Shown: one piece after another, positions 46,277 to 57,925 of the stretch | Numbering within the stretch: position 1 is the first letter of the stretch | Layout of the letters: each line of letters begins with the position of its first letter | Origin: Flavobacterium sp. | GTDB lineage: Bacteria > Bacteroidota > Bacteroidia > Flavobacteriales > Flavobacteriaceae | Direction of reading: 5' to 3' | DNA length: 64,000 bases | NCBI GenBank assembly: GCA_016718345.1 | Contig: JADKDN010000006.1 | Span: forward strand, 114,667 to 178,666 | The notes under the pieces: model-generated | The model's input: the letters and a program-made list of their open reading frames with translations, nothing else | Database searches by the model: none | What the model was told of the DNA's origin: nothing | Translations under genes and position numbers: made by a program

Positions 46277-47564
46277 TTACTTTTTATATTCCTCACCACT
46301 CTCCGCTACCATCCCTAACTGTTCCTCAACTGCTCCCACTGTAACCTGACCATTCATCAACATAGGCAACAACCAATCACGAAGTGTGGATAGTTCTTGG
46401 TTTTCTTTTAAATTATTTGATATTTTATCATTCATAGGTAAAACAATTTTCCCAAATTGTTCGATTAAATGATTTAGTGGTATGACATAATTCAAAATCT
46501 TAATGTCACTTGGGTAAACATGAGGTTGAGCTGAACCTGTTGCTTGACTTAAAATATAATCTTGCAATAGTCTTAAATGGTGTAAAATCATTAATGTAAT
46601 TGTGTCATTTTCACCTCTTACAGTTATACAATCGGATGCGAGGTGGGGTTCTCTCCAAAATTAATAAACCCTGCCATTTGCACCTGAACCACTAATTGTG
46701 ATTGTGTTTTTTGTCTATTTGAAACGGAGTGTAAATAAGAATAATTTATACCTGCCGCAACTACTTTTACCAGTCCTTGCTTTGAATCTCTTGCAGTTAT
46801 TAAATCTCCTTTTTTAACTTCAGCATAATCTTCAACAGTTTTCACTTCCCAACCCTCAGGAATTTCTCTCTTCAACTCCTCATTCCAAACCATTTTACCA
46901 CCGCTAGAATTATACGGTTTTCCAATACCCAGCCCGTCCTGCGGACACCCCTCCGAAGGAGGGGAATAAGGAAAATCAAACTGTACAAACCAATAATCAT
47001 AAAGCGTTTTTTGCCATCGCTTCTAACTCAGCATTGATTTTGTTGTTGAGTTCGATTTTGGCATCTAAATCAGAAAGCACTTTGGCTATTTTTTGTTGGT
47101 CGGTTTTACTTGAAGGAATTTTTATAACTAAATCTCTAATGTCACTTGGATTTAATGATGGATAAGACGTAACATTATTTACAGCAATGATGTTTAAATA
47201 TTCTGTAATACTTTTATTTGTCAAAGAATAATAAAGATATTTAGCATCGATAGTATCGTCAATGATATCTAAAGTTGTAAAACCAGTTGAAACAATTAAA
47301 TTATCAATTGTATTTTCAATTATTCCAAAATGCTCTTGTTCAGGTCTTACAGTTGAATAGATAATTGTATGTTTTTTGAACCTTTCTTTGTGCTCTACTT
47401 GGAAATTTATCAACTCCATTAACGAGGTGTTTAATTTCATCAATTCTATTTCTAGTAATATTTCCGGTGTCTAAGTAATTTATATAGTTAGGTTGATTGT
47501 TTGAGCGAATAGTTTCTCGATTCAATTTGCATATTTTATTGATAGATATTTTTTTACTATTCAT
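46277..47564 (-). pseudogene. hsdS: type I restriction specificity subunit HsdS, frame broken
   Basis: Supplies the two target-recognition domains of the type I enzyme. The start MNSKKISINKICKLNRETIR overlaps hsdM by eight bases. TRD1 runs to DKFPSRAQRKVQ, then a shift near 47385 leads to TIIYSTVRPEQEHFGIIENT and the conserved SKTDQQKIAKVLSDLDAKIE linker helix. A further shift near 47010 leads to LYDYWFVQFDFP. The half-repeat GKMVWNEELKREIPEGWEVK opens TRD2, and the gene ends in a second helix (ELSTLRDWLLPMLMNGQVTV). At least three shifts are needed. A G/C-rich palindrome is inserted within the central conserved region. Confidence 0.88.
46948..46964. repeat. G/C palindrome inside hsdS
   Basis: CCCCTCC-GAA-GGAGGGG, a perfect 7-bp stem, lies within the hsdS reading frame. 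Read on the minus strand with its flanks it encodes SPPSEGCPQDGLGIG, placed between DYWFVQFDFP and GKPYNSSGGKMVWN, which are normally separated by only a few residues. It looks like a small repeat element inserted in frame. Confidence 0.7.
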
Positions 47565-49182
47565 ATCTCAACCCTTTCAAATTATTCTGAATCTCAACTT
47601 CCAAAGCTTTACTCTCTGCAAACAAACCTTCTAAATTACTCTCAAACGTTTTCATTTTAGCAGCAAATTCAGCAGGTGTAATATCGGTATATTCAATTTT
47701 TACCTCAAAATATTGCCCAGCGCTTAAAGAATAGTTTTTGGCTTTGATATCCTCATAAGAAACCACTACTGAAAAATCTTCTTTGGCTTCGTGGTTATTA
47801 AAGGTAGTAATGATATAATCTTCTTCGGTTGGTGACAAAAGTGTTTTTTGGTTCTTGTCTTCTTTTACGGTAGTTCCCAGTTTGGAGGCATCCATCAAAA
47901 CAATATCGCCTTTGCTGTTTTCTTTATCCAAAAATAAAATAGAAACGTTGGTTCCCGTTGTAGCAAAAATATTGGAAGGCATACTCACCACGCCACGTAA
48001 CATTTTGCGCTCGACCATTTGCTCGCGTATTTTGCGTTCTATACCGCTTTGTGCCGTGATAAATCCTGTAGGTACAACAATAGCGGCTTTTTCCTCTGGC
48101 AGAAAGTGAAAACATAATATGTTGCAAAAACATCAAATAAATCGCCATGCTTTCTTTTTTAGCTTTCGGAATATTGGGTATTCCTGCAAAAAAGCGTTCG
48201 TGATTTTCTTTGGTGTCTAATTCGAAACTAAAATCGGAGAAATCCAACTTAAACGGAGGATTGGAAACGATATAATCAAACTGTTGCAAACGTCCGTTTT
48301 TGTCTTTGTGATACGGTTCGAGTATGGTATTTCCTTTTACCACATTCGGTATAGAATGTACTAAGTTGTTTAGTATCAAATTCAATCGCAACAAGTTAGA
48401 AGATTTTTGCGAAATGTCTTGGGAATACACCGTGCATTTATTTTCGCCAATTTGGTGCGCCAAGTTCATCAACAAAGTTCCAGAACCTGCCGAAGGATCA
48501 TAACAGGTTACATTACTCACATTTTCATGCACTAAGCAACGTGCCATGATTTTGGCTACTGCATGAGGCGTAAAATATTCAGCGTATTTTCCGCCACTAT
48601 TGGTGTTATAATCTTTGATTAAGTATTCAAAAATTGTAGCATAAAAATCAAACTTCTCATGAAAGATATTTTCAAAACTAAAATGCACCAATTTGTTAAT
48701 TATGGCTTTGCAAAACTCATCCCGTTTATCAGTTACATATTTGGAAATATTTTCAAACAATACTATTTTTTCACCACCTTCTGTCAGTACCGAAAAGATA
48801 TCGCTGTTTTCTTTGGCAATGTCTAACAAGGTAGTATCAAAAATATCAGCAAACTTGGGTTCGTTTTGCTTGGCAAACAAACTCGATATAAACTGATTGG
48901 TTTGCAAACGTGCTGTATTCTCGTTTAGTTGCATGAGCAACATTTCGTAATCGTTGGTGTCGTAACTTTTAGATCTTCTTCCCAATTGTCTGCTTTTGCT
49001 ATTTTAGGGTCTATCTGTTTTACTTCATGAACAAATTTATCGTTCAAAAATTTATACAAGAATACTTGGGTGATAATTTTAAATTCGTTTCCGTCATTTC
49101 CTAAACCATAATTGGCACAAACGCTTTTCAGGTCGTCTATTAAGGTTTTGGTTTGCTTTTCAAATTGCAATGTTTTGGTCAT
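47557..49182 (-). pseudogene. hsdM: type I restriction DNA methyltransferase HsdM, two frameshifts
   Basis: An N6-adenine methyltransferase. The N-terminal HsdM helical domain (FEKQTKTLIDDLKSVCANYG) is intact to DNWEEDLK, where one A is missing near 48970. The next frame begins SYDTNDYEMLLMQLNENTAR. AdoMet motif I is CYDPSAGSGTLLMNLAH and catalytic motif IV is IVSNPPFKLDF. Another one-base break near 48105 leads to PEEKAAIVVPTGFITAQSGI, then KMLRGVVSMPSNIFATTGTN and the C-terminus at 47557. Overlaps hsdS and follows the RhuM/Fic gene by 16 bases. Confidence 0.92.
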
Positions 49183-49198
49183 TCTCTAGTGTAGATAT

Positions 49199-50191
49199 TT
49201 AGTTTTTATTATTAATCAGATTAACGACTAATTTAATCATCATATCTTTTTCATCCGACTTGCTCTCGGCAATCATGATGGTGATGGCTACTAAGGCATT
49301 ATCACCTATTCGTTTGCTGCCATTTATGTTCAATAGTTTGTTGTTCATATCTAAAAAATAGATGAACAATCCGGCTGCTATTCGTTTGTTCCCATCGGAA
49401 AACGAATGGTTTTTCACCACAAAATATAATAAGTTGGCTGCTTTCTCTTCAATCGTTGGATATAAATCTGTACCGTCAAAAGTCTGGTAAATGGTTTCCA
49501 AAGAGCTTTTAAACGATTGATCTTTTTCGTTCCCAAATAAATTACCGGCTTTTTGAAAATCTCTCCAAACTCTTATTTGTTTGATAGCTTCCTCATAACT
49601 GAGTTTTTGAATTGTATCTTCTACTGTTGATGTATCAATCGTTAATTTTTGATGATCATACTTGTCTAAGGTTTCTAGTGCATAAGCGTATTGCTCAATA
49701 ACACCTAATATTCCTTTAGCTTCAGATGATGTCAAGGCTTCAATATTTCCTGCATTGGAAGCCAATTTTATGGCTTGTTGCAAATCGGAATATTTATAAT
49801 TGAGCTCTAATAATCGTTTTTCGTTCAAGGCGTAACCTTTAACCAAATAATCTTTTAAACGTTGCGTTGCCCATTGACGGAATTGGGTTCCTTGTTTCGA
49901 TTTTACACGGTAACCAATGGAGATTATTACATCAAGGTTGTACATTTTTTGTGAACGTTGAATACTACGAGTTCCTTCTTTTTGAACTATTAAGAAATCC
50001 TTAATAGTTGACTCTTGATTTAATTCTTCTTCAATGTAAATACTTTTAATGTGCATATTTACATTAGGAATGGAAGTTTTGAACAATTCGCTCATTTGTT
50101 TTTGTGAAAGCCAAACCGTTTCTTGCTCAAATAAAACTTGTACTTCGGTTTGATTGTCTTGTGTTTTAAATATTTCTATTTGGTTTTCCAT
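49199..50191 (-). CDS. RhuM-family protein with Fic/DOC-like C-terminal domain
   Basis: 330 residues. The N-terminal half has the RhuM pattern: VQVLFEQETVWLSQKQMSEL, HIKSIYIEEELNQESTIKDF, SIQRSQKMYNLDVIISIGYR, QFRQWATQRLKDYLVKGYAL. The C-terminal half contains NHSFSDGNKRIAAGLFIYFL, a DOC-type HxFxDGNKR motif. It is encoded between hsdR and hsdM with one-base overlap to hsdR, so it belongs to the operon. RhuM/Fic proteins are frequent inside type I restriction loci, but their role there is not settled. AMP- or phospho-transfer activity is possible. The frame is intact. Confidence 0.88.
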   Translation of the reverse strand: MENQIEIFKTQDNQTEVQVLFEQETVWLSQKQMSELFKTSIPNVNMHIKSIYIEEELNQESTIKDFLIVQKEGTRSIQRSQKMYNLDVIISIGYRVKSKQGTQFRQWATQRLKDYLVKGYALNEKRLLELNYKYSDLQQAIKLASNAGNIEALTSSEAKGILGVIEQYAYALETLDKYDHQKLTIDTSTVEDTIQKLSYEEAIKQIRVWRDFQKAGNLFGNEKDQSFKSSLETIYQTFDGTDLYPTIEEKAANLLYFVVKNHSFSDGNKRIAAGLFIYFLDMNNKLLNINGSKRIGDNALVAITIMIAESKSDEKDMMIKLVVNLINNKN

Positions 50192-53100
50192 TATGCTACT
50201 CTACCGTAAAATTCATTCATATATTCTTTGACAATCATTCCGTTAATGCGCTTTGTAGCAGCCGCATCAAGAGGAATGTTGTTTTTGTTTTTGAACTGGT
50301 CAATTACTAATCGCATCATCATCCGGTCTACAAAACTTTCATTTTCCAGCAATTTTGAGTTTTGCAATATTTGTAAATCCACTGCTGCCTTCAATCCTTG
50401 TAAGGCCTCAAACAATTTACTTTCGCTATCGGTTAACGGGTCTTTTTCCATCAAACGCTTGTGTAAGCGGGCATATTTTTCGTCATTATCATATTTGGCT
50501 CGTAGTAATTGGTTTTTACGTTCCAATTCTTTGGCTTCCAAATAGATTTTCTCTAAAGCATTGATATTCGCCTCCATTTCTTCCTTGGTAACTTCATTCA
50601 AATTTTTCTTTTTGAACAAGCGTTCCAATTCTTCTTTTAAGGAAATAAATAGCGGATCTTTTTGATCAAAATTACCACCAAGCATTTCACGAGTTTTTTG
50701 TAGCGTGGTTTTCAATTGATCGGCTAAAACCATCTCTTCCTCTCTAACCTTTACAAAAGCAAATAACACATCTTCCAATGCAATGTTCAATAAGTTAGAA
50801 GTATCAACATTGCTTTCAAAAGCTTCTTTTGTATTAATTAATGCCAAATGATTATTGGCTTCTCTTGACAATACCGTTAGTTTATGAAAATCCAATTTTT
50901 CTAATAAATCATAATTGCCTGACAAGCGAATTAGATTATATAAACTCTTAGCATTATTCAATGCTTTTGTAATTTGAAGCATCAAATTTTTATCTTGAAT
51001 CTGTGTAATTTGTTGTGAAAAGATTTCCGCATTTTGTGTGTTGTAATGAAATAACACCTCTTTTATTTCTTGAATTTCGGCATTGATTTCTTCTTGCGAT
51101 TTGAACAAATTAGAATAATGTTCCATCTCATGACCCAACTCTGATTGCAATTCATTAAAATAATCTTGATTGGTTTTGTCAAATTCTTTCTGAATATCGG
51201 CAAAATCAACTACATAACCATATTTAAAATCTTTATACGTTCGATTAACACGAGTTAAGGTTTGTAATAAATTATGTGATTTAATAACTCTTCCTATGTA
51301 TAATTTTTTCAATCTTGGAGCATCAAAACCTGTAAGTAACATATTGAAAACAAAAAGTAAATCGATGTTGCCATCTTTAAATTGATCGATCTCGTTTTTT
51401 CGTTCGTCTTTGGTTCCAATGTCATGCAGGATTACAGCAGCAGTTTTCACCTTGCTTTCGTACTTTTTATTGTTGCCATAACTAGTTCTAGGTTCAGCTG
51501 CTAGAGGCAAATGTCTTCAAAGCTTGTTTTTTCAGCATACTTATTTTGAAAAATTTCATAAAGCATTTTTGCTTGTTCCGACGAGTCACAAACCACCATT
51601 GCGCCAATAGTGTTGTCATTCATTGCAATGCGAGCTTTCTCAAAATCTTGTACTATGTAGTCAAGCATTGGTTCTACAAACTTGTGGTGTGCATAAACTA
51701 TTTTCTTATCGCCATTGCCTTTTAGAATATCTATCTCCTCTAAAGCCGCCTTTAAGGTGAGTTGATAATTAGTTTCAATTTCTTCACGAATCAATCGCAA
51801 TGTATAACCATCAGCAATTGAAGAATTGTAATAATATTTGTGTATATAGCCCCCAAATAAAGATTTTGAATTATAATCAGTTCCTAAAAGAGGCGTTCCG
51901 GTTAGTCCTATTTTAATAGCATTTGGATCAGATTCATTTAAATTAGCTAAGAAACTTCCTTTTGGATTGTAACTTCTATGTACTTCATCTAAAAAGTAAA
52001 CCCGTTGAATATTTAAATTATAATCACTGTTGCGAACAACATCAGGATCATCTTGAAATTTTTGAATATTTACAACCGTAATTTCAGCTTTCCCAGAATG
52101 GTTATGTATTACACTAGTAGATTTTATATCTTTTGCAAAAGCTTCTTTACTACTAATTTCATGCACCACCAATCCCCTACTTTTAAATTCTTTAGCTGAT
52201 TGTATCAATAAATCCAATCGATCCACAATAAAATAAAATTTTGGAATTATTTTTTTTTGGTGAAAATAATTAGTCAAATATTTTACGTTGTAATACGCTA
52301 AGGCTGTTTTACCACTTCCTTGAGTATGCCAAATGATTCCTTTTTTAATTCCTTCCTCAAGTTTAGCTTCAATTGCTTTGGTTGCAAATAGTTGGGGATA
52401 GCGCATAATATGCTTTTCTAATCCTTTACTGCTTTTTACATAAGCGATACTGTATTGCAACATAAACTTTAAACGCTCTCGCTGCAACAATGAGTTGCAA
52501 ATTCTATTCGTTGGAGAATTTGGATCTTTATTGGTAATAAACTCTTCTGAATTTTTAATTCCAACTAAGTTATTGTCTTTTAATACCTTAATTTCAGTTA
52601 CATCATCAATTGAATAAAGTAAATGATTAGGATCAAAAGTTGGTTCTTCTCTAAAAAAATTGAAGCTAGGCTTTTTATAAGAAGCGGTAGCATAAAAAGC
52701 ACCTTGCAACATAGACGTTGATTCATTATCATATTCCATGTTGTTAGAGAAAATCATCAATTGAGTAAGATTCACAAACTTCCGAAACTTTTTATTTTGA
52801 AAACGAGTCTCAATGCGCTTGTGTTCAGCTTGTATCCCATCAAGATTGTTTGGTTTCTTAACTTCAATAAAAACCAAAGGCATACCATTAATTAATAAAA
52901 TAACATCTGGGCGAAACTCATCCTCATCTTTTTTATAAGTCAACTCAGTTATGACGTGAAATGAATTATTATCAAAATTTTCAAAGTCAATTAAACGAAT
53001 TCCTGATTGATCTATCAATTTCTCGTAAAAGCTTTTCCTAAATCTTCATTCTCTAATGTCAAAACAACTTCATTATAAAAACGAGAAGTGTCACCACTAT

Positions 53101-53261
53101 TAAATTCTGGATTTAACCTTTAATGCTTTCATTAAAAATATCGGTAAAAATATTGGTGGATTCATCCCAACTTACAGTAGATAATGGTAATACTCATAAC
53201 CCAATCGCATTAAATGCAATATGGTAGGTATTTTAACTCTAGAATCTTCGTTGAAAGTCAT
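50191..53261 (-). pseudogene. hsdR: type I restriction endonuclease HsdR, several frameshifts
   Basis: The motor and nuclease subunit. The start is the ATG at 53261 (MTFNEDSRVKIPTILHLMRL). Single missing bases are needed near 53185 (to LPLSTVSWDESTNIF), 53117 (to RLNPEFNSGDTSRFYNEVVL) and 53030 (to YEKLIDQSGIRLIDF), and a break occurs near 51510. The nuclease domain is RPDVILLINGMPLVFIEVKK. Motor motifs are IIWHTQGSGKTALAYY, YFLDEVHRSY, IKIGLTGTPL, and LLTGFDAPRLKKLYI ... LLQTLTRVNRTYKD in the 50191-51510 segment. The reconstructed length of about 1020 residues is normal. The operon order is hsdR, RhuM/Fic, hsdM, hsdS. Confidence 0.9.
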
Positions 53262-53757
53262 TAAGTTTTTACTAGGTCTTCCAAACTTAACAATAAAGTT
53301 TCACTTACACAATTGACATTAGGTATTTAAATTGAAGCATAAAATTGTGACTATTTTTATTCTTTATTCGTCTCGTTACTTTCATTTTTAAATTAACTAT
53401 TTGTAATTTTAAATGTAATTCTTAATGAGACATTTTATGGAAAATATTGAATTAACTAGAAAAGAACTTTACGATTTATTTTGATCAACTCCTCTATTCA
53501 AACTATCGACTTTAAATTCAAAATTGATGTTCTATCATTTTACAAATACTTCGTCTGATAATAAAGTAGTTTACCCTAAAGTAAAAAAATCACAATTGCT
53601 TTAATTACCTATTGTTGAATTAAAGAATTAAACCCTCTTCATCCAAAAAGCCAATTTGTTGCTATCTTTAAACAAAGACTTTCAAGAGCAATCCTGAAAG
53701 TTTCAAAGAACCATTCAACGTAAGTTTTTTACAACAAAGACAATGTAGCAAGCTCCA
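53262..53757. other. degenerate stretch with a gene remnant
   Basis: No intact gene. At 53437-53484 the start MENIELTRKELYDLF is followed by TGA where a Trp codon would fit. This resembles the opening of the small LTR(E/K)ELYDLVW-type proteins of Bacteroidetes, and the homology fades after about 20 codons. The following 270 bases contain stops in every forward frame. Confidence 0.35.
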
Positions 53758-54003
53758 ATGCCCAAAAAACTACAAGACTGGTATCTGTTATCCTACGCTG
53801 ATTTTATCAAAGAACTGGGTAAACTCAAAATAAAACTCAGTCTATCGCAAGAAGCCGAGTGGGAAGAGTATTTCAGGAGCGAGGCTGCCAAACTAAACGC
53901 TATAAAATCCCAAATTGACACCACCGACAAAGCTATTGATGCTATGTTGTATGCCTTGTACGGGTTGAGTGATGAGGAAATTAGTATTGTGGAGCAGTCG
54001 TAG
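53758..54003 (+). pseudogene. C-terminal remnant of a type IIG/Eco57I-like restriction-methylase
   Basis: 81 residues: PKKLQDWYLLSYADFIKELG, LSLSQEAEWEEYFRSEAAKL, DTTDKAIDAMLYALYGLSDE, EISIVEQS. This is the usual carboxyl end of large Eco57I-type DNA methyltransferase/restriction proteins (I.....ID.MVYeLYgLT.eEI.iVE). No methyltransferase core precedes it, so it is a fragment left by deletion. Standing next to the type I locus, it suggests turnover of restriction systems at this site. Expression is doubtful. Confidence 0.65.
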
Positions 54004-54013
54004 CAAGTTTTAA

Positions 54014-54277
54014 TCAAAGATTCAATTTTTTTCTTAGTTCTTGATCTGCTATGAATTCGTGTTTGGATACAATTTCAGGATGGTTCGTCTTTTGCATTTC
54101 ATGTACATATTCGTTATAGAGTCTTTCATACCGTTCTGCTTTTTTTTGTGCCATGATTTGAGGGTCGTTCATTTCTCTATATCCCTTTCTATCAATTAGC
54201 CAAACTAAACCTTTGATAATGGAAGTTGTTAAAAATATCATTACAAATTCAAATAGTTTAACGAATTTAATCCACAA
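54014..54277 (-). CDS. small membrane-anchored hypothetical protein
   Basis: 87 residues from a TTG start; an ATG at 54241 is an alternative. A hydrophobic N-terminus (VKLFEFVMIFLTTSIIKGLV) is followed by a charged helical tail (KKAERYERLYNEYVHEMQKT). No family was recognised. Convergent with the type IIG remnant, 10 bases apart. Confidence 0.45.
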   Translation of the reverse strand: MWIKFVKLFEFVMIFLTTSIIKGLVWLIDRKGYREMNDPQIMAQKKAERYERLYNEYVHEMQKTNHPEIVSKHEFIADQELRKKLNL

Positions 54278-54357
54278 ATAGCAGACAATAGTTCCTATGA
54301 TAATGAGTATTACACGATTAGTATTGAGAGTGTCATCGGTTTAATTCATTTTTCTAT

Positions 54358-55481
54358 TCAACCATTTTCTACACGGTTTTCAATTCCATAATAAGTAATG
54401 GAAGAAATACCAATGACAAGCCCTAAAAACAAAAGACTACTCCATAAGCCCGTAACAAAAGGAATTTGGTGCATCTCCCCTTCATTAAAAGTTATTCCAA
54501 CAAGTTTGAGGTAAAAATCGCCAGCAAAAAAGAGCATCAATCCGTGTACCATGTATATCGAATACGAAATATCTCCCAAATACTGCAACGGTTTTTGAGC
54601 ACACAACAGAGCCAATTTTCCTTCATTTGAACTGAAGCACAAAACCAAAAGTACAAAAAGTGGAATATAGACTAAATCATTCCATCCTAAATGCATACTC
54701 ACCAAGAGTACTAGGATTGTTACTAAAGCGATGGTATCTCCAGTAAACAAATGCACTATTTTTTCTTTTGAATAAGCAACATAGGTTAGCATTCCTATCA
54801 TAAATCCGGCTATACCTCTCAAATAGCCATAATCGTAAGTAACGTCTAAATCATGATTTAAATTTGGAATCGTAGGTACAAAAGGATTGATTCTTGGCAA
54901 AAAATATACAATAGCACAATAAAGGATAACAACCATTACTCCAATGATAATGGCCTAAAGCACTTATTCTTTGCCAAAGAAGTGCTAAAAAGGAAATACC
55001 ATATAGTACCATTCTGCACTGATACTCCAAGCGAGAACATTCCAAGTAAAAATATCATGAAAACCACAAGCATGAAGCATGAATAGATTGGTTACAATCG
55101 CATTTGGATTATAAATTCGACTAGAAATAGAATCCGTTGCATTTGATAACGAATAAAATAAAACAACAGAGGCGATCAAAGTAAATAAGTGTAACGGATA
55201 CAAACGAGCAAATCGCGCCTTGATAAAAGTCCAAAAAGTATGCTGTTGAATAGAATTGGTAAAACTAGCTCCATACACATGCAACATGATAAATCCTCTG
55301 TGATAAAGAACAAATCGACCATCAAATAGCATTTTCGAAGTAACATCGTTAGCTCTTGGGTAACGAACAAAACCAATATTTCATTAAAATGAAATAGGAC
55401 TACAGCCATCGCCGCAAAGCCTCTTAGCGGTGTGAGATTAGGAATATTTTCAACTCCATTCTTTAGATTATGCGCTTTCAT
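54358..55481 (-). pseudogene. acyltransferase 3 family membrane protein (OafA-like), frame broken
   Basis: The start MKAHNLKNGVENIPNLTPLR gives RGFAAMAVVLFHFNEIL, the typical first membrane segment with the catalytic His region of acyltransferase 3. Further segments are in other frames: ARFARLYPLHLFTLIASVVL, HDIFTWNVLAWSISAEWYYM, YLRGIAGFMIGMLTYVAYSK, and LQYLGDISYSIYMVHGLMLF near the C-terminus. At least four single-base breaks separate them. The full protein would be about 370 residues with around ten helices. Members O-acylate surface sugars; the substrate is unknown. Confidence 0.85.
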
Positions 55482-55691
55482 AAATACATATTTACGTAAA
55501 TAAATGGCTAATTAACAAGCCAATATACAAATAAATCCTCAAGAAAATCTGTATATAAAAATAATCGACTGACTAAGAGTATTTAACGAAAGAATAATTA
55601 GTGATAAATTATTTTCTATTGTTTTTTATAATAAATTTTCTTAGTTTTATAAAAAATAACTGTCTTCATTTTTTAATTAAGATCTTTATAA

Positions 55692-57883
55692 ATGGCATTG
55701 AAAGACAAGCTAATTTCTCTTTTGGACGAAGCTAATAAAGCGCGTATTTATAAGCTTGATTATAGTATTGAATTAGCTAAAGAGGTCTCATCTAGCTGTA
55801 ATGATTCTGCTTTAAACGACATAAAAGCCAAAGCACTTTCTCAACTTTCATTGTACCACATGATTATTGGTGATAATGAAACAGCTCTTCAACATGCCCA
55901 AAAAAGCATGGAATTGTTCGAAGCATTAAATGACGAGAAAGGAATTGCCGATGTCAAGTACAGTATTGCAGGGGTATATTACAAAACAGACAATTATCAT
56001 ATAGGTCTTGTTTTCTTGATAGATGCTTTAAATATATATAAGAAGTTTAACGATTATTATAATATTTCTCGTTGCGAAAAGTCGTTAGGAACCGTTTATG
56101 AATATTCTGACGATCAAAAAAGTGCGATTCAAGCCTATGAAAATGCCATTGCTGCCGCAAAAAAAATCAACGATTTGAATCTAGAGTCCAATGCTTACAA
56201 CAATTTATCTGGTGTTTATATCAAACAAAAAAAAATTGAACTAGCCAGTACTATTATAGAAAAATCAATAGCGATAAAACAGGAAACTGGAGATGTAAGA
56301 GGATTAGCATTCGCTAAATACGGCAGAGCCAAAGTTTTATTGGCATTACAAAAACACCAAGAATCTGAAATCGAGTTTGAAGAGTCCATTGCCATTCATA
56401 CTCAAATGGGCGAACGCTTAGGTTTAGCAATGTGTTTTCACAAAATGGCAAAACTCTACCTCGCCATGAACCGTCTGGAAAATGCTAAAAAAAGATTAAG
56501 CGATGCATTAGCCTTAACAGAGCAATACAATATTTCTATCATTAAGTTCAAATGCTATTATTTATTGTATCTTATTTACAAACAAGAAAAAATGAGACCG
56601 TAGCACTAGATTATTTAGAGCATTATCTTAACGAAAAAGAACATGTAATCAATACACAAACTCTAAAAGTTATTGATAGTTATGATATGCTTGTGCAAAT
56701 GAAAACAATGCAAAAAGAAGCTCAGTTGCAAAAAGAAAAGGCAGAAATGATTGAAAAAAACAACAGAGCTGAAGAAGCGGCAAGGGTGCGGCAAGAATTT
56801 CTTTCGACGATGAGTCATGAAATTAGAACTCCTTTAAATGCGATTACTACCATTGTTTCTATGCTGAGTGAACGATCTAATGACGAGGACACGAAACTCA
56901 TAAATTCATTGAAATTTTCATCCAACTTACTAATGTGGATTATCAATGATATTCTCGATTTTACCAAACTTGATTTGGGTAAAATGATGTTAGAATTTCA
57001 TCCTGTTTCGCTCAGAGAGTTATTAGAAAACATTTGGAAATCCTATGATTATCAAGCGCAAGAAAAAGGATTACGATTTAAGTTTCACGGTGGTATTTCT
57101 AGCGAAGCTATGTATCTTGTTGACCAAACCCGACTTACTCAAATATTGGGAAACTTAGTGAGTAATGCTATAAAATTTAAAAAAAAAGGGACAGTTGACC
57201 TAGTTGTCGAAGTAACTAAAAAAGGTAAACAATATGATGTATTGACTTTTAAAGTAACTGACACAGGTGAAGGAATAGAAAGTAAAGACTTAGTTAAAAT
57301 ATTTGAAAGTTTTTCTCAAATAAAAAATACAATAACACGAAAACAAGGAGGAACTGGATTAGGCTTAGCTATTGTAAAAATCTTGTAAAATTGCACAAAA
57401 GCGAAATCAAAGTTACGAGCGAAATTGGAAAGGGACTACTTTTTTGGTTCGAATTGAAACTCAAAAAGGCATAAATCACATTCAGAATAAAGCAAGAAGT
57501 AGTAACAGAAAGTTTAGAAGATAAAAGAGTACTACTGGCAGAAGACAATGCTATTAATGCTCAAATTGCAATTCGATTGTTGAGTAGATGGGGCATTGTA
57601 ACCGACCATGCCAAGAATGGTAAAGAAGCCGTTGAAAAAGCCAAAATCAACCCTATGATTTTATCTTAATGGACATTCACATGCCGAAATGGATGGTTTT
57701 GAAGCTACAGCAATTATTAGAAATGGGAACTCATCCAATAAAATATTCCTATTTATGCGCTCAACCCTGACATTTCTGCTAAAGATAATAACGGATACAA
57801 CAACTTTTAATGGGTTTCTACTGAAACCACTAGAAATTGATAAACTACATAAAGCATTAATTGCACCTTACACATCCCATTAA
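55692..57883 (+). pseudogene. TPR-containing hybrid histidine kinase/response regulator, frame broken
   Basis: Residues 1-295 are tetratricopeptide repeats (for example NDIKAKALSQLSLYHMIIGD, NAYNNLSGVYIKQKKIELAS). A coiled coil leads to the kinase: H-box EFLSTMSHEIRTPLNAIT, N-box ILGNLVSNAIKFKKKG, DTGEGIESKD, GGTGLGLAIV. A receiver domain follows: VLLAEDNAINAQIAIRLL and LMDIHMP..MDGFEATAII with the phospho-Asp. Breaks lie near 56588 (one A lost), 57380 (one A lost), 57472 (TAA between kinase and receiver) and about 57655 and 57685. There is no signal peptide or membrane segment, so it is a cytosolic sensor. Confidence 0.88.
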
Positions 57884-57925
57884 ATATTTTTGTGATTTGA
57901 ATTCAAAATTAGGGATACTAAAAAT

